A DNA stretch of 64,000 bases from Clostridium_AI sp964409685 (GCA_964409685.1 CAYPEJ010000001.1:248001-312000); one strand, 5' to 3'; shown: positions 53,268 through 62,885, numbered from the stretch's first letter. Program-made: numbers and translations. The notes: generated by a model from the sequence alone, not told the origin.

Positions 53268-54333
53268 TGATTTCAACCGCCTCCTCGTCTTCGGATTCTG
53301 GTTTATTCATAATCTGGATGTCGAATGGATCAACCCAGATACCGACTTCGCAACCAACTGGACATAGGTCTGTACTGTGAACTAACCATTCACGACCATT
53401 TGCCATAACTTCCATCTCATAGTGAACACCTTTAAATAGAAGAGAAGTAACACGACCTGTGATGATTCCCTTTTCTGGTGCAACTAAGTCAATATCTTCT
53501 GGACGGATGACAACGTCAACTGGTTTATTGCGACCAAAGCCAACATCGACACATGGGAAATTAGCACCTAAGATATTTACTAATTTATCTTGTACCATAG
53601 TGCCTGGAATGATATTACTTTCGCCGATAAAGTCTGCAACGAAAGCGTTGATTGGTTCATTGTAAATGTCTTCTGGTGTACCAATCTGTTGGATATAACC
53701 TTGGTTCATAACCACGATTGTATCGGACATGGTTAATGCTTCTTCTTGATCATGTGTAACGTAGACAAATGTAATACCAAGTTCATTTTTCAAACGAATT
53801 AATTCGTATTGCATGTCTTGACGTAATTTTAAGTCAAGTGCACCAAGTGGTTCGTCTAATAGAAGAAGTTGTGGTTCATTTACAATGGCACGCGCAATGG
53901 CGATACGTTGTTGCTGACCACCACTTAAAGAATCTGGTTTACGATTCTCATAGTCTTCTAAGTTCACAAGTTTTAAAGCATAACGAATTTTATCTTTGAT
54001 ATATTGTTTACTTTTCTTTTTTATAGTTAGTCCGAATGCGATATTTTCACCAACCGTCATATGCATAAATAAAGCATACTTTTGAAATACCGTATTCAAA
54101 GGACGTTGATTCGGTGGAAGAGTTGTAATATCTTTTCCTTGAAATAGTACTTTACCAGTATCAGGAGCTTCAAAACCTCCTAGGATTCTTAGTGTTGTTG
54201 TCTTACCGCAACCACTTGGACCGAGCAATGTAAGAAATTTATTTTCATTACAATATAAATTTAGATCGTCTAAAATCACTTGATCTCCGTATGATTTAGA
54301 AATGTTTACCAAGTCAACTAATTTATTTGCCAT
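53260..54333 (-). CDS. potA: Polyamine ABC transporter ATP-binding protein PotA
   Basis: 357 residues. Walker A GPSGCGKTT near 38-46, signature LSGGQQQR, Walker B LLLLDEPLGALD, and a C-terminal TOBE-like domain (VVIRPEDIDLV). It drives polyamine import with PotB and PotC. It lies 12 bases after the regulator gene. Confidence 0.94.
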   Translation of the reverse strand: MANKLVDLVNISKSYGDQVILDDLNLYCNENKFLTLLGPSGCGKTTTLRILGGFEAPDTGKVLFQGKDITTLPPNQRPLNTVFQKYALFMHMTVGENIAFGLTIKKKSKQYIKDKIRYALKLVNLEDYENRKPDSLSGGQQQRIAIARAIVNEPQLLLLDEPLGALDLKLRQDMQYELIRLKNELGITFVYVTHDQEEALTMSDTIVVMNQGYIQQIGTPEDIYNEPINAFVADFIGESNIIPGTMVQDKLVNILGANFPCVDVGFGRNKPVDVVIRPEDIDLVAPEKGIITGRVTSLLFKGVHYEMEVMANGREWLVHSTDLCPVGCEVGIWVDPFDIQIMNKPESEDEEAVEINE

Positions 54334-54345
54334 TGTTACCTCCTA

Positions 54346-54885
54346 CTAAAAGCTTGGTGGAGTTGATACCCATATAAGAGAGGCTCCGTTTTTACCACAT
54401 GCTTTAATATAATGTTGTTTATTGGGAATAAAGTAAAAGGATTCGCCCTTTCTAGCCTTATAGGATTGCTTTCCTATAATAATTGTAATTGCACCACTTA
54501 GGACATATCCGAATTCTTCGCCTTCATGTGGATTATCAGGATAAGTGGAACCATTTGGTTCTAATGTCAACAGAATTGGTTCCATCATATGCTTTTGAGC
54601 ATTTGGAATAATCCATTCGATGGTATTATGTAATTCTGTATCTACCTTTTCAAAATAATCGGTCTTGTGAAAGACAATCGTTTCATCGGATGTATTGGAA
54701 AAAAATTCTTCTAAATTCGTACCTAAACACTGTAAAATGTCCATTAAAGTAGCGATAGAAGGGGATGTTAAATCGCGCTCTAATTGAGAAATAAACCCTT
54801 TCGACAATTCACAGCGATCTGCCAATTCCTCCTGAGTTAAGCTTTTTTGTATGCGTAGCTCCTTTATCTTGTGCCCGATTTTCAT
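54346..54885 (-). CDS. XRE-cupin transcriptional regulator of the polyamine operon
   Basis: 179 residues: N-terminal HTH_XRE (IKELRIQKSLTQEELADRCELSKGFISQLE) and C-terminal cupin (HEGEEFGYVLSGAITIIIGKQSY). PuuR-type regulators of this design sense polyamines or related ligands. It is the first gene of the regulator-potA-B-C-D operon, so it is probably autoregulated. Confidence 0.9.
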   Translation of the reverse strand: MKIGHKIKELRIQKSLTQEELADRCELSKGFISQLERDLTSPSIATLMDILQCLGTNLEEFFSNTSDETIVFHKTDYFEKVDTELHNTIEWIIPNAQKHMMEPILLTLEPNGSTYPDNPHEGEEFGYVLSGAITIIIGKQSYKARKGESFYFIPNKQHYIKACGKNGASLIWVSTPPSF

Positions 54886-54970
54886 TTTGTTCCTTCTTTC
54901 TATAAAATCTTTGTAAAAGTATATTTATAATAAACTCTGATTTTAGTTTTACTAAACAATACATCATAAT

Positions 54971-54998
54971 ATTATACATAGAATACATATGTTGTCAA
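54971..54998 (-). promoter_or_regulatory. Promoter of the polyamine operon
   Basis: Minus strand TTGACA (54998-54993), 16-bp spacer, TATAAT (54976-54971); ~80-base leader to the regulator gene. Confidence 0.8.
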
Positions 54999-55016
54999 TA
55001 AGAATATGATTCAATG

Positions 55017-55061
55017 AAAAAAGCACATTTGACGTCGAATGACATGCGAAATGTGCTTTTT
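55017..55061 (-). terminator. Terminator after aroC
   Basis: AAAAAAGCACATTT (55017-55030) / AAATGTGCTTTTT (55049-55061); on the minus strand it ends in T6 downstream of aroC. Confidence 0.9.
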
Positions 55062-55077
55062 GAGAGCTTTGACAATA

Positions 55078-56181
55078 TTAGGATTGGTAAAACTCTATGA
55101 TTTTATTCATTTGAGAAGTCATATTAGCAAAAAGTAGGTCAACTAATGTGACAGCAGCCATGGTTTCTACTACAACAACTGCTCTTGGAACTACGATTGG
55201 ATCGTGTCGTCCTTTTATATTAATTTTAATATTTTCTTTGTTTTGATTGATGGTTTCTTGTTCTTGGAAGATGGATGGTGTTGGTTTAAATGCAACACGG
55301 AATACAACATCAGAACCATCACTGATTCCACCTAGAACACCACCAGCATGATTGGTTTTCTTTTGGACTTTTATTTTATCCTCTGAATAAAAGGAATCAT
55401 TTTGTTCCGAACCATGCATAGTAGCAGCTTCAAAACCAGATCCGATTTCAAATCCCTTCACAGCACCGATGGACATCATTGCTTTTCCAAGATTCGCATC
55501 TAATTTATCAAATACAGGTTCACCGATTCCAGCAGGTAATCCACTTACGACACATTCTACAACTCCACCACAACTATCTTGTGCCTGCATTTGCTTTTCT
55601 AGATATGCTTCCGCTTCCATACAGGCTTTTGCATCTGGCATACATAATGCATTTTGTGTGATTAGTTCTTTATCAAAATTGTTATAATCAATGGAGACAG
55701 GACCAATGGATTTTGTATAGGCAGTGATTTTAATGCCAAGTGATTCTAAGATTTTAGAAGCAATTGCACCGCCTGCAACACGACCAATTGTCTCACGACC
55801 AGAAGAACGTCCGCCACCACGGTAATCACGAAAACCGTATTTTTCATCAAATGTATAGTCTGCATGACCAGGACGATAATAGGTCTTGATTTCAGAGTAA
55901 TCATGGGAGCGTTGCGATTCATTCATAACTACAAGAGAGATCGGACAACCTGTGGTAACCCCTTCGAACACTCCAGATAAGATTTCAACTGAATCATTTT
56001 CTTTTCTTGGAGTAGAATATTTGGATGTACCAGGTTTTCTTCGATTTAAGTAACGTTGAATATCTTCTTCCGTTAGTGGAAGATTGGCAGGGCATCCATC
56101 GACTACAACACCAATTCCTTTTCCGTGAGATTCGCCCCATGTTGTGATGCGAAATAGATTGCCAAATGTAGAACCAGCCAT
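55078..56181 (-). CDS. aroC: Chorismate synthase
   Basis: 367 residues; converts EPSP to chorismate with reduced FMN, the last common step of aromatic amino-acid synthesis. Signatures: GESHGKGIGVVVDGCPA near 17-33, RPGHADYTFDEKYGFRDYRGGGRSSGRET, and GGVLGGISDGSD. Length is normal. No other shikimate genes are nearby, and it is monocistronic. Confidence 0.97.
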   Translation of the reverse strand: MAGSTFGNLFRITTWGESHGKGIGVVVDGCPANLPLTEEDIQRYLNRRKPGTSKYSTPRKENDSVEILSGVFEGVTTGCPISLVVMNESQRSHDYSEIKTYYRPGHADYTFDEKYGFRDYRGGGRSSGRETIGRVAGGAIASKILESLGIKITAYTKSIGPVSIDYNNFDKELITQNALCMPDAKACMEAEAYLEKQMQAQDSCGGVVECVVSGLPAGIGEPVFDKLDANLGKAMMSIGAVKGFEIGSGFEAATMHGSEQNDSFYSEDKIKVQKKTNHAGGVLGGISDGSDVVFRVAFKPTPSIFQEQETINQNKENIKINIKGRHDPIVVPRAVVVVETMAAVTLVDLLFANMTSQMNKIIEFYQS

Positions 56182-56328
56182 TTTAACACCTCATTTTCAT
56201 AATATGTATCAGTCATTTTTGCTTACATTATAGAGGATTCTTTGTGGTCTTTCAACTAAAATATCAAGAACGTTTGTAGAAAAATGTCATATATTGAATT
56301 ATGAAACGATTTAAGGAGGAGAAACAAT

Positions 56329-56505
56329 ATGGAAAATGAAATAAAAATGGAAGAGAGGAAAGATCAGATTACAGAGGAAGAAACGAAGAGAAACAATAGG
56401 AATCTAAAGAATTTAAATAGTAATCTAATTATAGAAGAGAATACAATATATGAAATCGATCAAGAATGTATGTCCTGTTTAGAAAAAGGTAAAACTAGTA
56501 AATAA
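56329..56505 (+). CDS. Small acidic/charged protein, unknown
   Basis: 58 residues, very rich in Glu, Lys and Asn. The C-terminal part (ENTIYEIDQECMSCLEKG) resembles a motif (TIYEIDEEC) I know from short proteins of spore-forming Clostridia, but no role is established. The ribosome site AAGGAGGAG is excellent and the start codon well placed, so it is likely real. Confidence 0.65.
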   Translation: MENEIKMEERKDQITEEETKRNNRNLKNLNSNLIIEENTIYEIDQECMSCLEKGKTSK

Positions 56506-56548
56506 GTCGTCTATGAAGCTATCTTTGCATATTTATATAGAATGAAAA

Positions 56549-56572
56549 ACGGCGTTGCTGTAACAACGCCGT
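56549..56572 (-). terminator. Terminator of the high-cysteine protein gene
   Basis: ACGGCGTTG (56549-56557) / CAACGCCGT (56564-56572) with T5 on the minus strand. It is flanked by a 14-base direct repeat, CGTCTATGAAGCTA (56508-56521 and 56570-56583). Confidence 0.85.
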
Positions 56573-56595
56573 CTATGAAGCTAGTTTGCAAAAAA

Positions 56596-56871
56596 TTAGC
56601 AGCAGGAATTATTGCATCCGCATCCATTGCCAAATGTGTTACTAAAATTGTTGCTACCGCATCCGCCACAAAGTAAAAGAATAAGGATAATCCAGATAAT
56701 GCAGTTAGAGCTGTCGTTGCAACCAGAATTACCAAATGTGTTGCTTAGTCCACATCCATTGTTGCCACCGCATAAACAAAGGATAAGGATAATCCAGATA
56801 ATACAACTACATCCACTGTTACCTCCATCACAACTATTACATCCACAACTTGTAGCCGCTAAATCACTCAT
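56596..56871 (-). CDS. Chorion-class high-cysteine protein (HCB type)
   Basis: 91 residues made of two similar halves, each with a Cys/Gly/Asn-rich stretch and the hydrophobic core CIIWIILIL followed by LCGG. Small proteins of this composition are annotated as chorion-class high-cysteine proteins in Lachnospiraceae; a spore-surface role is suspected but unproven. AGGAGGATTT precedes the start. It is monocistronic. Confidence 0.8.
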   Translation of the reverse strand: MSDLAATSCGCNSCDGGNSGCSCIIWIILILCLCGGNNGCGLSNTFGNSGCNDSSNCIIWIILILLLCGGCGSNNFSNTFGNGCGCNNSCC

Positions 56872-57134
56872 GTTTAAATCCTCCTAAAAATCATTTACAA
56901 TCATATACTATGTGGTACGGCTTGTTTGCTTTCCAAATAAAAAGAAAAAAGAAAAAAGAAATTATCTTTTAAATACTACATATTTCGACAATTATAAAGC
57001 ATGCAGGAAAATGTGTTTTCTTTCATGGACTTTCTGTTGTATAATAGAAGTTAAAATCACAGAAAATTTATTATGTAATAGGAGTTATCAAAATATATAA
57101 GAGAGCCAAAGAACAATAAGAAGAAGGGATATAT

Positions 57135-58940
57135 ATGAATTTAAAAGTTCAAGTTCGCACGATTGACTTATTTACAAAGTTAGTAAATGGGAATATAAAT
57201 AAAATAGCATATATTGGTTATCAACCTCAAAAAGCAGATGTTATGTGGAAGAAGAAAGTGGATGCATTGCCAAGATGTAAACCAGAAGAAGAGGGAATCT
57301 CCTCAGAGTATGTAAGAGCTTTTGTGGAAGCGTTAGTTGAAGATGAAAATATTCATACACAGGGGATTATGATTGCCCGAAATGGGAGAATTATATTAGA
57401 AGCTGCATTTAAACCATATGATTTAGAAACATGGAGAATTACTCATTCTATGTCAAAGACAATTGTAGGGATTGCAATCGGTATCGCCATTGAGGAAGGT
57501 TTGTTTGGCTTAGATGATACGGTAGCCTCTATATTTAATAAAACATACTTGCCCATTATCGGAAATCGAAAAAAAGGCATTACAATCCGCAACTTATTAA
57601 CTATGTCATCGGGGATTTCTTATAATGAAGTTGGATCTTTGATTGACACAGAGTGGACGAAGGATATATTAGAATCACAGGTGACTTTTGAACCAGGGAA
57701 AGAGTTTGCCTATAATAGTATGAACACATATTTACTTTCCGCGATCATTCAAGAAAAAACAGGAATTACATTGTTTGAGTATGTAACAAAACGAATCTTT
57801 GAGCCAATGAACATTGTAGATGTATATTGGGAAAATAGTCCAGAAAACAAGACAAAAGGCGGATGGGGATTATATATCACGTTAGAAGATCGAATTAAAA
57901 TTGGACAGCTCTTTTTAAATGAAGGGAATTGGGATGGTGTACAGATTGTCTCAAAGGATTGGTTGAAAGAAATGATGAGTTGCTGGATGGTTACACCAGA
58001 ACATATGAATGTATACGGATATGGATATCAAGGTTGGATTGGAAAACGAAAAGGGTCTTTTGTAATGAATGGAGTATTAGGACAGAATACCATTATTTAT
58101 CCAGATTTAAATATGGTAATTACCATTGCTTCCAGTAATACTGAACTATTTGTTAGAAGTAGGCTTATGGATATTGTAGATCACTATTTTTCCGATGGGA
58201 CATTTCAACCTGGTGAACCATTGAAAGAAAATCAATATGAATATTTGCAACTAAAAAATTACTTAGAAACTTTATATTTTCAAAAAGGCTTTGAACGAGC
58301 TAAGCTTTGCTCTGTCAAGAAAAGTGGGTGGAGTAGGTTTCTTCCAAAAAGGAAAAATCGTTTTGGAGAACTGTTATCAGACATTCCAGAGGGGATTGAT
58401 GAGATTTCTTTTGAAACTCATAGGGTAGAAGAAAATGGAATTAGTATTATGCCATTATTTATACAAACGATACAAAATAACTTTTCACAAGGAATGACAC
58501 TATTTCAGTTTGCAAAGAAAAAGGGTAGAATCGTGTTGCGATTAAAAGAACATGAGATGCAATGGGAGATTCCCATTGGATTTAAGCAACCATATTATCT
58601 TACTTTAGACTTTCATGGAGAACATTACAAGATTTCATCATGGGGAGTGCTAAAATATACAGAAGATGATGTTCCTGTTTTGAAATTGCAATTTTGCTTT
58701 TTGGAAACGACCAATTGCCGCAATATGAAATTTTACTTTTACGAGGATCATGTATTGATTAAATCAGCAGAAACACCAGATTTGAATAAGGTATTGGATG
58801 AAGTGATACCATTCATTGGTTTTGCCCTTCCTGCAAATGGAATTGAGACAATTAAAAATTCTGATATTGTACAAGGAAAGGTATTGGCCATGATAGAACC
58901 TGAGGTAAATGCATTTCCAGTGCAACAGAATGAGAAATAG
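57135..58940 (+). CDS. Serine hydrolase of the beta-lactamase/penicillin-binding fold
   Basis: 601 residues. The class C beta-lactamase-like domain covers about 45-350, with SMSK (SxxK) in ITHSMSKTIVG and YNS in FAYNSMNTYLL. The C-terminal ~230 residues are beta-rich and unrecognised. No signal peptide is visible, so it is probably a cytoplasmic esterase or peptidase rather than a drug-resistance enzyme. AGAAGGG lies before the start. The next gene follows after 11 bases. Confidence 0.87.
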   Translation: MNLKVQVRTIDLFTKLVNGNINKIAYIGYQPQKADVMWKKKVDALPRCKPEEEGISSEYVRAFVEALVEDENIHTQGIMIARNGRIILEAAFKPYDLETWRITHSMSKTIVGIAIGIAIEEGLFGLDDTVASIFNKTYLPIIGNRKKGITIRNLLTMSSGISYNEVGSLIDTEWTKDILESQVTFEPGKEFAYNSMNTYLLSAIIQEKTGITLFEYVTKRIFEPMNIVDVYWENSPENKTKGGWGLYITLEDRIKIGQLFLNEGNWDGVQIVSKDWLKEMMSCWMVTPEHMNVYGYGYQGWIGKRKGSFVMNGVLGQNTIIYPDLNMVITIASSNTELFVRSRLMDIVDHYFSDGTFQPGEPLKENQYEYLQLKNYLETLYFQKGFERAKLCSVKKSGWSRFLPKRKNRFGELLSDIPEGIDEISFETHRVEENGISIMPLFIQTIQNNFSQGMTLFQFAKKKGRIVLRLKEHEMQWEIPIGFKQPYYLTLDFHGEHYKISSWGVLKYTEDDVPVLKLQFCFLETTNCRNMKFYFYEDHVLIKSAETPDLNKVLDEVIPFIGFALPANGIETIKNSDIVQGKVLAMIEPEVNAFPVQQNEK

Positions 58941-58951
58941 GAGTATTAAGG

Positions 58952-59407
58952 TTGAAGATATTAGTAGATGCAGATGCATGTCCATGTAATAAAATAATTG
59001 AGAAAGTAGCAAAAGAATATCAGATAAAGTTGATATTTCTAATGGATAGTAGCCATATACTGCAATCAGATTATGCAGAGGTTAAGATCATTGGAAAAGG
59101 TGCAGATGCGGTAGATTTTGCTCTAATTAATCTTTTACAAAAAGGAGATATTGCAGTAACACAAGACTATGGGGTAGCAGCAATGGTTTTGGGAAAGAGA
59201 GGATTTGCGATTCATCCTAGTGGGAAAATATATCATGATGGAAATATGGATCAGATGCTCTTTGAACGACATTTGTCAAAAGTTCAGCGCAAATCCAATA
59301 AACGCTTTCATGGGAAAGGACCGAAAAAGCGTACGAAAGAAGATGATGAGAGATTCGAATTTTTTTTCCGTAAATTAGTAGACAAAGCAAGGACGGAAGG
59401 GACTTGA
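58952..59407 (+). CDS. YaiI/YqxD (DUF188) family protein
   Basis: 151 residues with the family opening KILVDADACPC and a PIN-like layout: VTQDYGVAAMVLGKRGFAIHPSGKIY, then a basic tail HGKGPKKRTKEDDERF. The fold suggests nucleic-acid processing; the function is unproven. The TTG start at 58952 matches the conserved N-terminus; GGAG lies eight bases upstream. It is cotranscribed with the serine hydrolase gene. Confidence 0.92.
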   Translation: MKILVDADACPCNKIIEKVAKEYQIKLIFLMDSSHILQSDYAEVKIIGKGADAVDFALINLLQKGDIAVTQDYGVAAMVLGKRGFAIHPSGKIYHDGNMDQMLFERHLSKVQRKSNKRFHGKGPKKRTKEDDERFEFFFRKLVDKARTEGT

Positions 59408-59448
59408 AATATGTTTAGAATATTGCGAATGAAAATACAATATCATAG

Positions 59449-59477
59449 TTGACACAATAATTGGAAACGTCTATAAT
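59449..59477 (+). promoter_or_regulatory. Consensus promoter of thiC
   Basis: TTGACA (59449-59454), a 17-bp spacer and TATAAT (59472-59477), a perfect match at both hexamers. Confidence 0.92.
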
Positions 59478-59502
59478 AGTCCATGTCAATTAAATAGGAC
59501 AT

Positions 59503-59579
59503 ATGCAGGGGGACTTAATTGTTGAGAAGGTTAAAACCTGACCCTTTGAACCTGTCAGTTAAGACTGCCGTAGGGAGCA
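59503..59579 (+). promoter_or_regulatory. TPP riboswitch (THI element)
   Basis: The conserved blocks are in order: GCAGGGGGAC, GTTGAGAAGG (TGAGA), ACCCTTTGAACCTG, and the closing GCCGTAGGGAGC. It lies between a perfect promoter and a terminator, ahead of thiC. TPP binding is expected to favour termination. Confidence 0.95.
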
Positions 59580-59627
59580 ATATATCGAATACGCATTTGA
59601 TTATTTTAAATGAAGTTAAACACATAT

Positions 59628-59654
59628 ATCGTCACCTTTGGGTGACGATTTTTT
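59628..59654 (+). terminator. TPP-controlled terminator
   Basis: ATCGTCACC (59628-59636) / GGTGACGAT (59641-59649) and T6, before thiC. The remaining ~130 bases to thiC show nothing else. Confidence 0.9.
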
Positions 59655-59788
59655 CGTTATTCGGATTCTTTCTATATAATATAATTTCTGTTTATCTGTC
59701 AGTTTTCCTCCTGTAAAGTGGTTTATTCATTATCCTATTTTCAAACAAATTTCAGGAAAATTAATTTAAATCAGAAAGGGAAATACAT

Positions 59789-61144
59789 ATGCATGCAAAT
59801 GAACAACAAGTACAAAACGCAACACAGGAGAGAACTGTTTTAAAACCTTACAAAACTCAGATGGAAGCTGCAAAGAAGGGAATTTTCACACCTGAGATGG
59901 AAATCGTTTCTCAGAAGGAAAACATAGAGAAAACACTCCTTATGGAGCGAATTGCAAAAGGTGAAATTGCAATTCCTGTTAACATTTATCACAAATCCTT
60001 ATCACCAGAAGGAATTGGATCTGGATTACGCACTAAAATAAATGTAAATTTGGGGATATCAGGTGATTGTAAGAATTATGAGGTGGAAATGCAAAAGGCA
60101 AAAATGGCAATTGACTTTGGATGTGAAGCCATTATGGATTTAAGCAACTATGGTAAAACAAATACATTTCGCCAAGAATTAATTAAAATGTCTCCTGCCA
60201 TGATCGGAACTGTTCCAATGTATGATGCGATTGGATATTTAGAAAAAGACTTGCTAGACATTACAGCAAAAGACTTTTTAAAAGTAGTAGAAGCCCATGC
60301 AAAAGAAGGAGTAGATTTTCAAACCATTCATGCTGGAATTAATAGACGTACGGTAGAAGCATTTAAGAGACAGAAACGATTAACCAATATCGTATCAAGG
60401 GGCGGTTCGTTACTTTTTGCTTGGATGGAAATGACGGGAAATGAAAATCCTTTTTATGAATATTATGATGAGGTACTTGACATACTCCGTGAGTATGATG
60501 TTACTATTAGTATAGGAGATGCATTACGTCCTGGTTCTATTCACGATAGCACAGATGCTGGGCAAATCTGTGAGCTTATCGAAATTGGTGACTTAACAAG
60601 ACGAGCATGGGAAAAGGATGTTCAAGTTTTAGTAGAAGGTCCTGGTCATATGGCGATGAATGAAATTGCAGCCAATATGGCACTTCAGAAACGTCTATGT
60701 CATAACGCACCATTTTATGTATTAGGACCACTTGTGACAGATATAGCACCTGGTTATGATCACATTACTTCTGCAATTGGTGGGGCAATCGCAGCAGCCA
60801 ATGGTGCTGATTTCTTATGTTATGTGACACCAGCAGAGCATTTAAGATTACCAGATCTAAATGATGTCAAGGAAGGTATTGTAGCTTCAAAGATAGCAGC
60901 ACATGCAGCCGATATCGCGAAAGGCGTGCCTAATGCAAGAGAAATTGACAACAAAATGAGTGATGCTAGACGTAGAATTGATTGGGAAGAAATGTTTTCT
61001 TACGCAATTGATGGAGAGAAGGCAAGAGCCTATTTTGAAAGTCAGCCACCAGCAGATAGACATACCTGTTCCATGTGTGGTAAAATGTGTGCTATGAGAA
61101 CAACCAATAAAATCTTAAACGGCGAGCAAGTTGAGATGAAGTAA
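59789..61144 (+). CDS. thiC: Phosphomethylpyrimidine synthase
   Basis: 451 residues; converts aminoimidazole ribotide to HMP-phosphate in thiamine synthesis by radical SAM chemistry. Motifs: INVNLGISGDC, GGSLLFAWM, SIGDALRPGSI, VEGPGHMAMNEI, and a C-terminal cluster motif TCSMCGKMCAM (CX2CX3C). This is the short form without the long N-terminal extension of enterobacterial ThiC, as seen in Clostridia. No other thi genes follow, so the rest of the pathway is elsewhere. Confidence 0.96.
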   Translation: MHANEQQVQNATQERTVLKPYKTQMEAAKKGIFTPEMEIVSQKENIEKTLLMERIAKGEIAIPVNIYHKSLSPEGIGSGLRTKINVNLGISGDCKNYEVEMQKAKMAIDFGCEAIMDLSNYGKTNTFRQELIKMSPAMIGTVPMYDAIGYLEKDLLDITAKDFLKVVEAHAKEGVDFQTIHAGINRRTVEAFKRQKRLTNIVSRGGSLLFAWMEMTGNENPFYEYYDEVLDILREYDVTISIGDALRPGSIHDSTDAGQICELIEIGDLTRRAWEKDVQVLVEGPGHMAMNEIAANMALQKRLCHNAPFYVLGPLVTDIAPGYDHITSAIGGAIAAANGADFLCYVTPAEHLRLPDLNDVKEGIVASKIAAHAADIAKGVPNAREIDNKMSDARRRIDWEEMFSYAIDGEKARAYFESQPPADRHTCSMCGKMCAMRTTNKILNGEQVEMK

Positions 61145-61229
61145 ATGTAAGTCAGCAAGTTGGATAGGAAATAGGCACAGGTACATTTCGAATTCCATTG
61201 TTGGCAATACATAAGGGGGAAAAGCATAT

Positions 61230-61751
61230 ATGATGGAATACGTTGAAGAGATCTATGCACATACAGCAAATTTGATACCGACAGATAGACCGATTCATCT
61301 GTTAGACTTGGGGTGTTGTACGGAATTAGAGTACGATATGTTTATACAGGTGAATCCATCGGTTGAAGTGACAGGTGTAGACCAAGAAGAACATTTAGCA
61401 AAAATGTTAGAGAAAAAGTCAGGGAAGCGTATTGAACGATTGCGTCTTATTTATGGTGATTATTTAGAAGTGGATTTTGGAAAATGTCACTACGATATCG
61501 CCATTTCTAAGATAGAAGTCAATGAACTAGACCGAAAGCAAAGGCTGAAGCTCTATAAAAAAATTTTTGGCGCATTAGAAGATGATGGTTGCTATATTGA
61601 GCGAGATTACATTGGAAACCAAGCATCGGAAGATGAAAATTTAAGCAATATGTTCTCAAAAAATGTGTCGCTATTGCTGGAATCGGGATTTCAGAGGGTG
61701 GAGAAGGCATGGTATAATAATAGTACGATTATTTTAAGGGCAATGAAATAA
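61230..61751 (+). CDS. Small SAM-dependent methyltransferase-like protein
   Basis: 173 residues with a Rossmann-type methyltransferase opening: LLDLGCCTELEYDMF (motif I), VTGVDQEEH (acidic residue after strand 2), DIAISKIEVNEL and a late IILRAM. Somewhat shorter than most family members; motif I has GCC in place of GCG, but SAM could still bind. The substrate is unknown. A good ribosome site (AGGGGGAA) precedes it and a terminator follows. Confidence 0.75.
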   Translation: MMEYVEEIYAHTANLIPTDRPIHLLDLGCCTELEYDMFIQVNPSVEVTGVDQEEHLAKMLEKKSGKRIERLRLIYGDYLEVDFGKCHYDIAISKIEVNELDRKQRLKLYKKIFGALEDDGCYIERDYIGNQASEDENLSNMFSKNVSLLLESGFQRVEKAWYNNSTIILRAMK

Positions 61752-61757
61752 GAGAAG

Positions 61758-61791
61758 ACCAGGTGGCTTGGTAAGTCACTTGGTTTTTTTT
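61758..61791 (+). terminator. Terminator after the methyltransferase gene
   Basis: ACCAGGTGGCTT (61758-61769) / AAGTCACTTGGT (61773-61784) with mismatches, then T8. Confidence 0.88.
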
Positions 61792-61878
61792 CATTTTGGT
61801 AAATTATCACACGAAAATAAATCTAGCATATGATAATTTATAGGAAGAATATGTCTGGTAGAGAATAGGGGAAACAAT

Positions 61879-62820
61879 ATGGATCGGGTTTCAGATATAA
61901 TTCATTTAAAATGGGCTCACAGTCAGAATATACTAGGGCAAGGGATTGGAATCGCTGTCTTAGATACTGGGATTGTACCTCATCCAGACTTTGTAAACAA
62001 TGGGAATCGAATTGTTGCATTTCAAGATTTTGTAAATGGTAATTGCAAAATGTACGATGATAATGGTCACGGAACCCATGTGTCTGGAATTTTAGGAGGA
62101 GACGGTTTTGCCTCAAGAGGTAAGTATTGTGGAGTAGCACCAAAATGCAATATTATAGCGGTTAAGGTGTTAAATTATAAAGGAAATGGTGATATTGGAA
62201 ATGTAGTTGCTGGTTTACATTGGGTCATTCAAAATAAAGAAAGATATAACATTCGTATTGTAAATATTTCAGTTGGAACAACTGCAAAATCGGTTATTAG
62301 TGAGGATTCAGAGTTAGTAAGAGCTGTAAATGAGGTATGGGATAACGATATTGTAGTAGTAGTAGCTGCTGGAAATGGTGGGCCACATCCAAAAACAATA
62401 GGTGCGCCAGGGATTAGTCGAAAAGTAATTACAGTAGGGGCTTCAGATGATGATATTGCAGTTGACCTTATGGGAAAGACTACGAAAGATTATTCGGGGA
62501 GAGGACCAACAAATTCTTGCATTAAGAAACCAGATGTAGTTGCACCAGGAAGTCGTATTGTAAGTTGTAATTTATTAAAAAGACAAAATAGTATTTTGAA
62601 ATTTAGGCAAAATACTATGAATTATTATACGGAGAAGAGTGGTACATCTATGTCGACTCCAATTGTGTCAGGAGCTATGGCATTACTATTATTCCAATTT
62701 CCAGAGTATAGCAACCTAGATGTAAAGATGAAAATTAGAGATACTTCAGATGACCTTGGGCAACCCCATGGAAAACAGGGGTGGGGGAGATTGAATATTG
62801 CAAAATTGCTACAAAGCTAG
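61879..62820 (+). CDS. Intracellular subtilisin-like serine protease (S8)
   Basis: 313 residues. Catalytic triad in AVLDTGIVPHPDF (Asp), GHGTHVSGI (His) and SGTSMSTPIVSGA (Ser), with the oxyanion Asn in VVAAGNGG. There is no signal peptide or propeptide, so it resembles intracellular AprX/Isp-type subtilases that process or recycle cytoplasmic proteins. It is monocistronic, with a long hairpin after it. Confidence 0.93.
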   Translation: MDRVSDIIHLKWAHSQNILGQGIGIAVLDTGIVPHPDFVNNGNRIVAFQDFVNGNCKMYDDNGHGTHVSGILGGDGFASRGKYCGVAPKCNIIAVKVLNYKGNGDIGNVVAGLHWVIQNKERYNIRIVNISVGTTAKSVISEDSELVRAVNEVWDNDIVVVVAAGNGGPHPKTIGAPGISRKVITVGASDDDIAVDLMGKTTKDYSGRGPTNSCIKKPDVVAPGSRIVSCNLLKRQNSILKFRQNTMNYYTEKSGTSMSTPIVSGAMALLLFQFPEYSNLDVKMKIRDTSDDLGQPHGKQGWGRLNIAKLLQS

Positions 62821-62824
62821 AGGG

Positions 62825-62885
62825 TATCATCTATATTTCTTTCGATGATTTTATTTTCGAAAAAGAAATATAGATGATATTTGAT
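62825..62885 (+). terminator. Terminator after the subtilase gene
   Basis: An 18-bp stem (TATCATCTATATTTCTTT at 62825-62842 with 62862-62879), followed by a T-rich stretch. Confidence 0.85.

Noticed and set aside
56612..56887. Plus-strand 91-codon frame opposite the high-cysteine protein
   Set aside because: Proline/leucine-rich antisense of a repetitive gene, no ribosome site; the minus-strand gene has one and a terminator.
59519..59716. 65-codon frame over the TPP riboswitch
   Set aside because: It lies on the aptamer and terminator, which fully explain the sequence.
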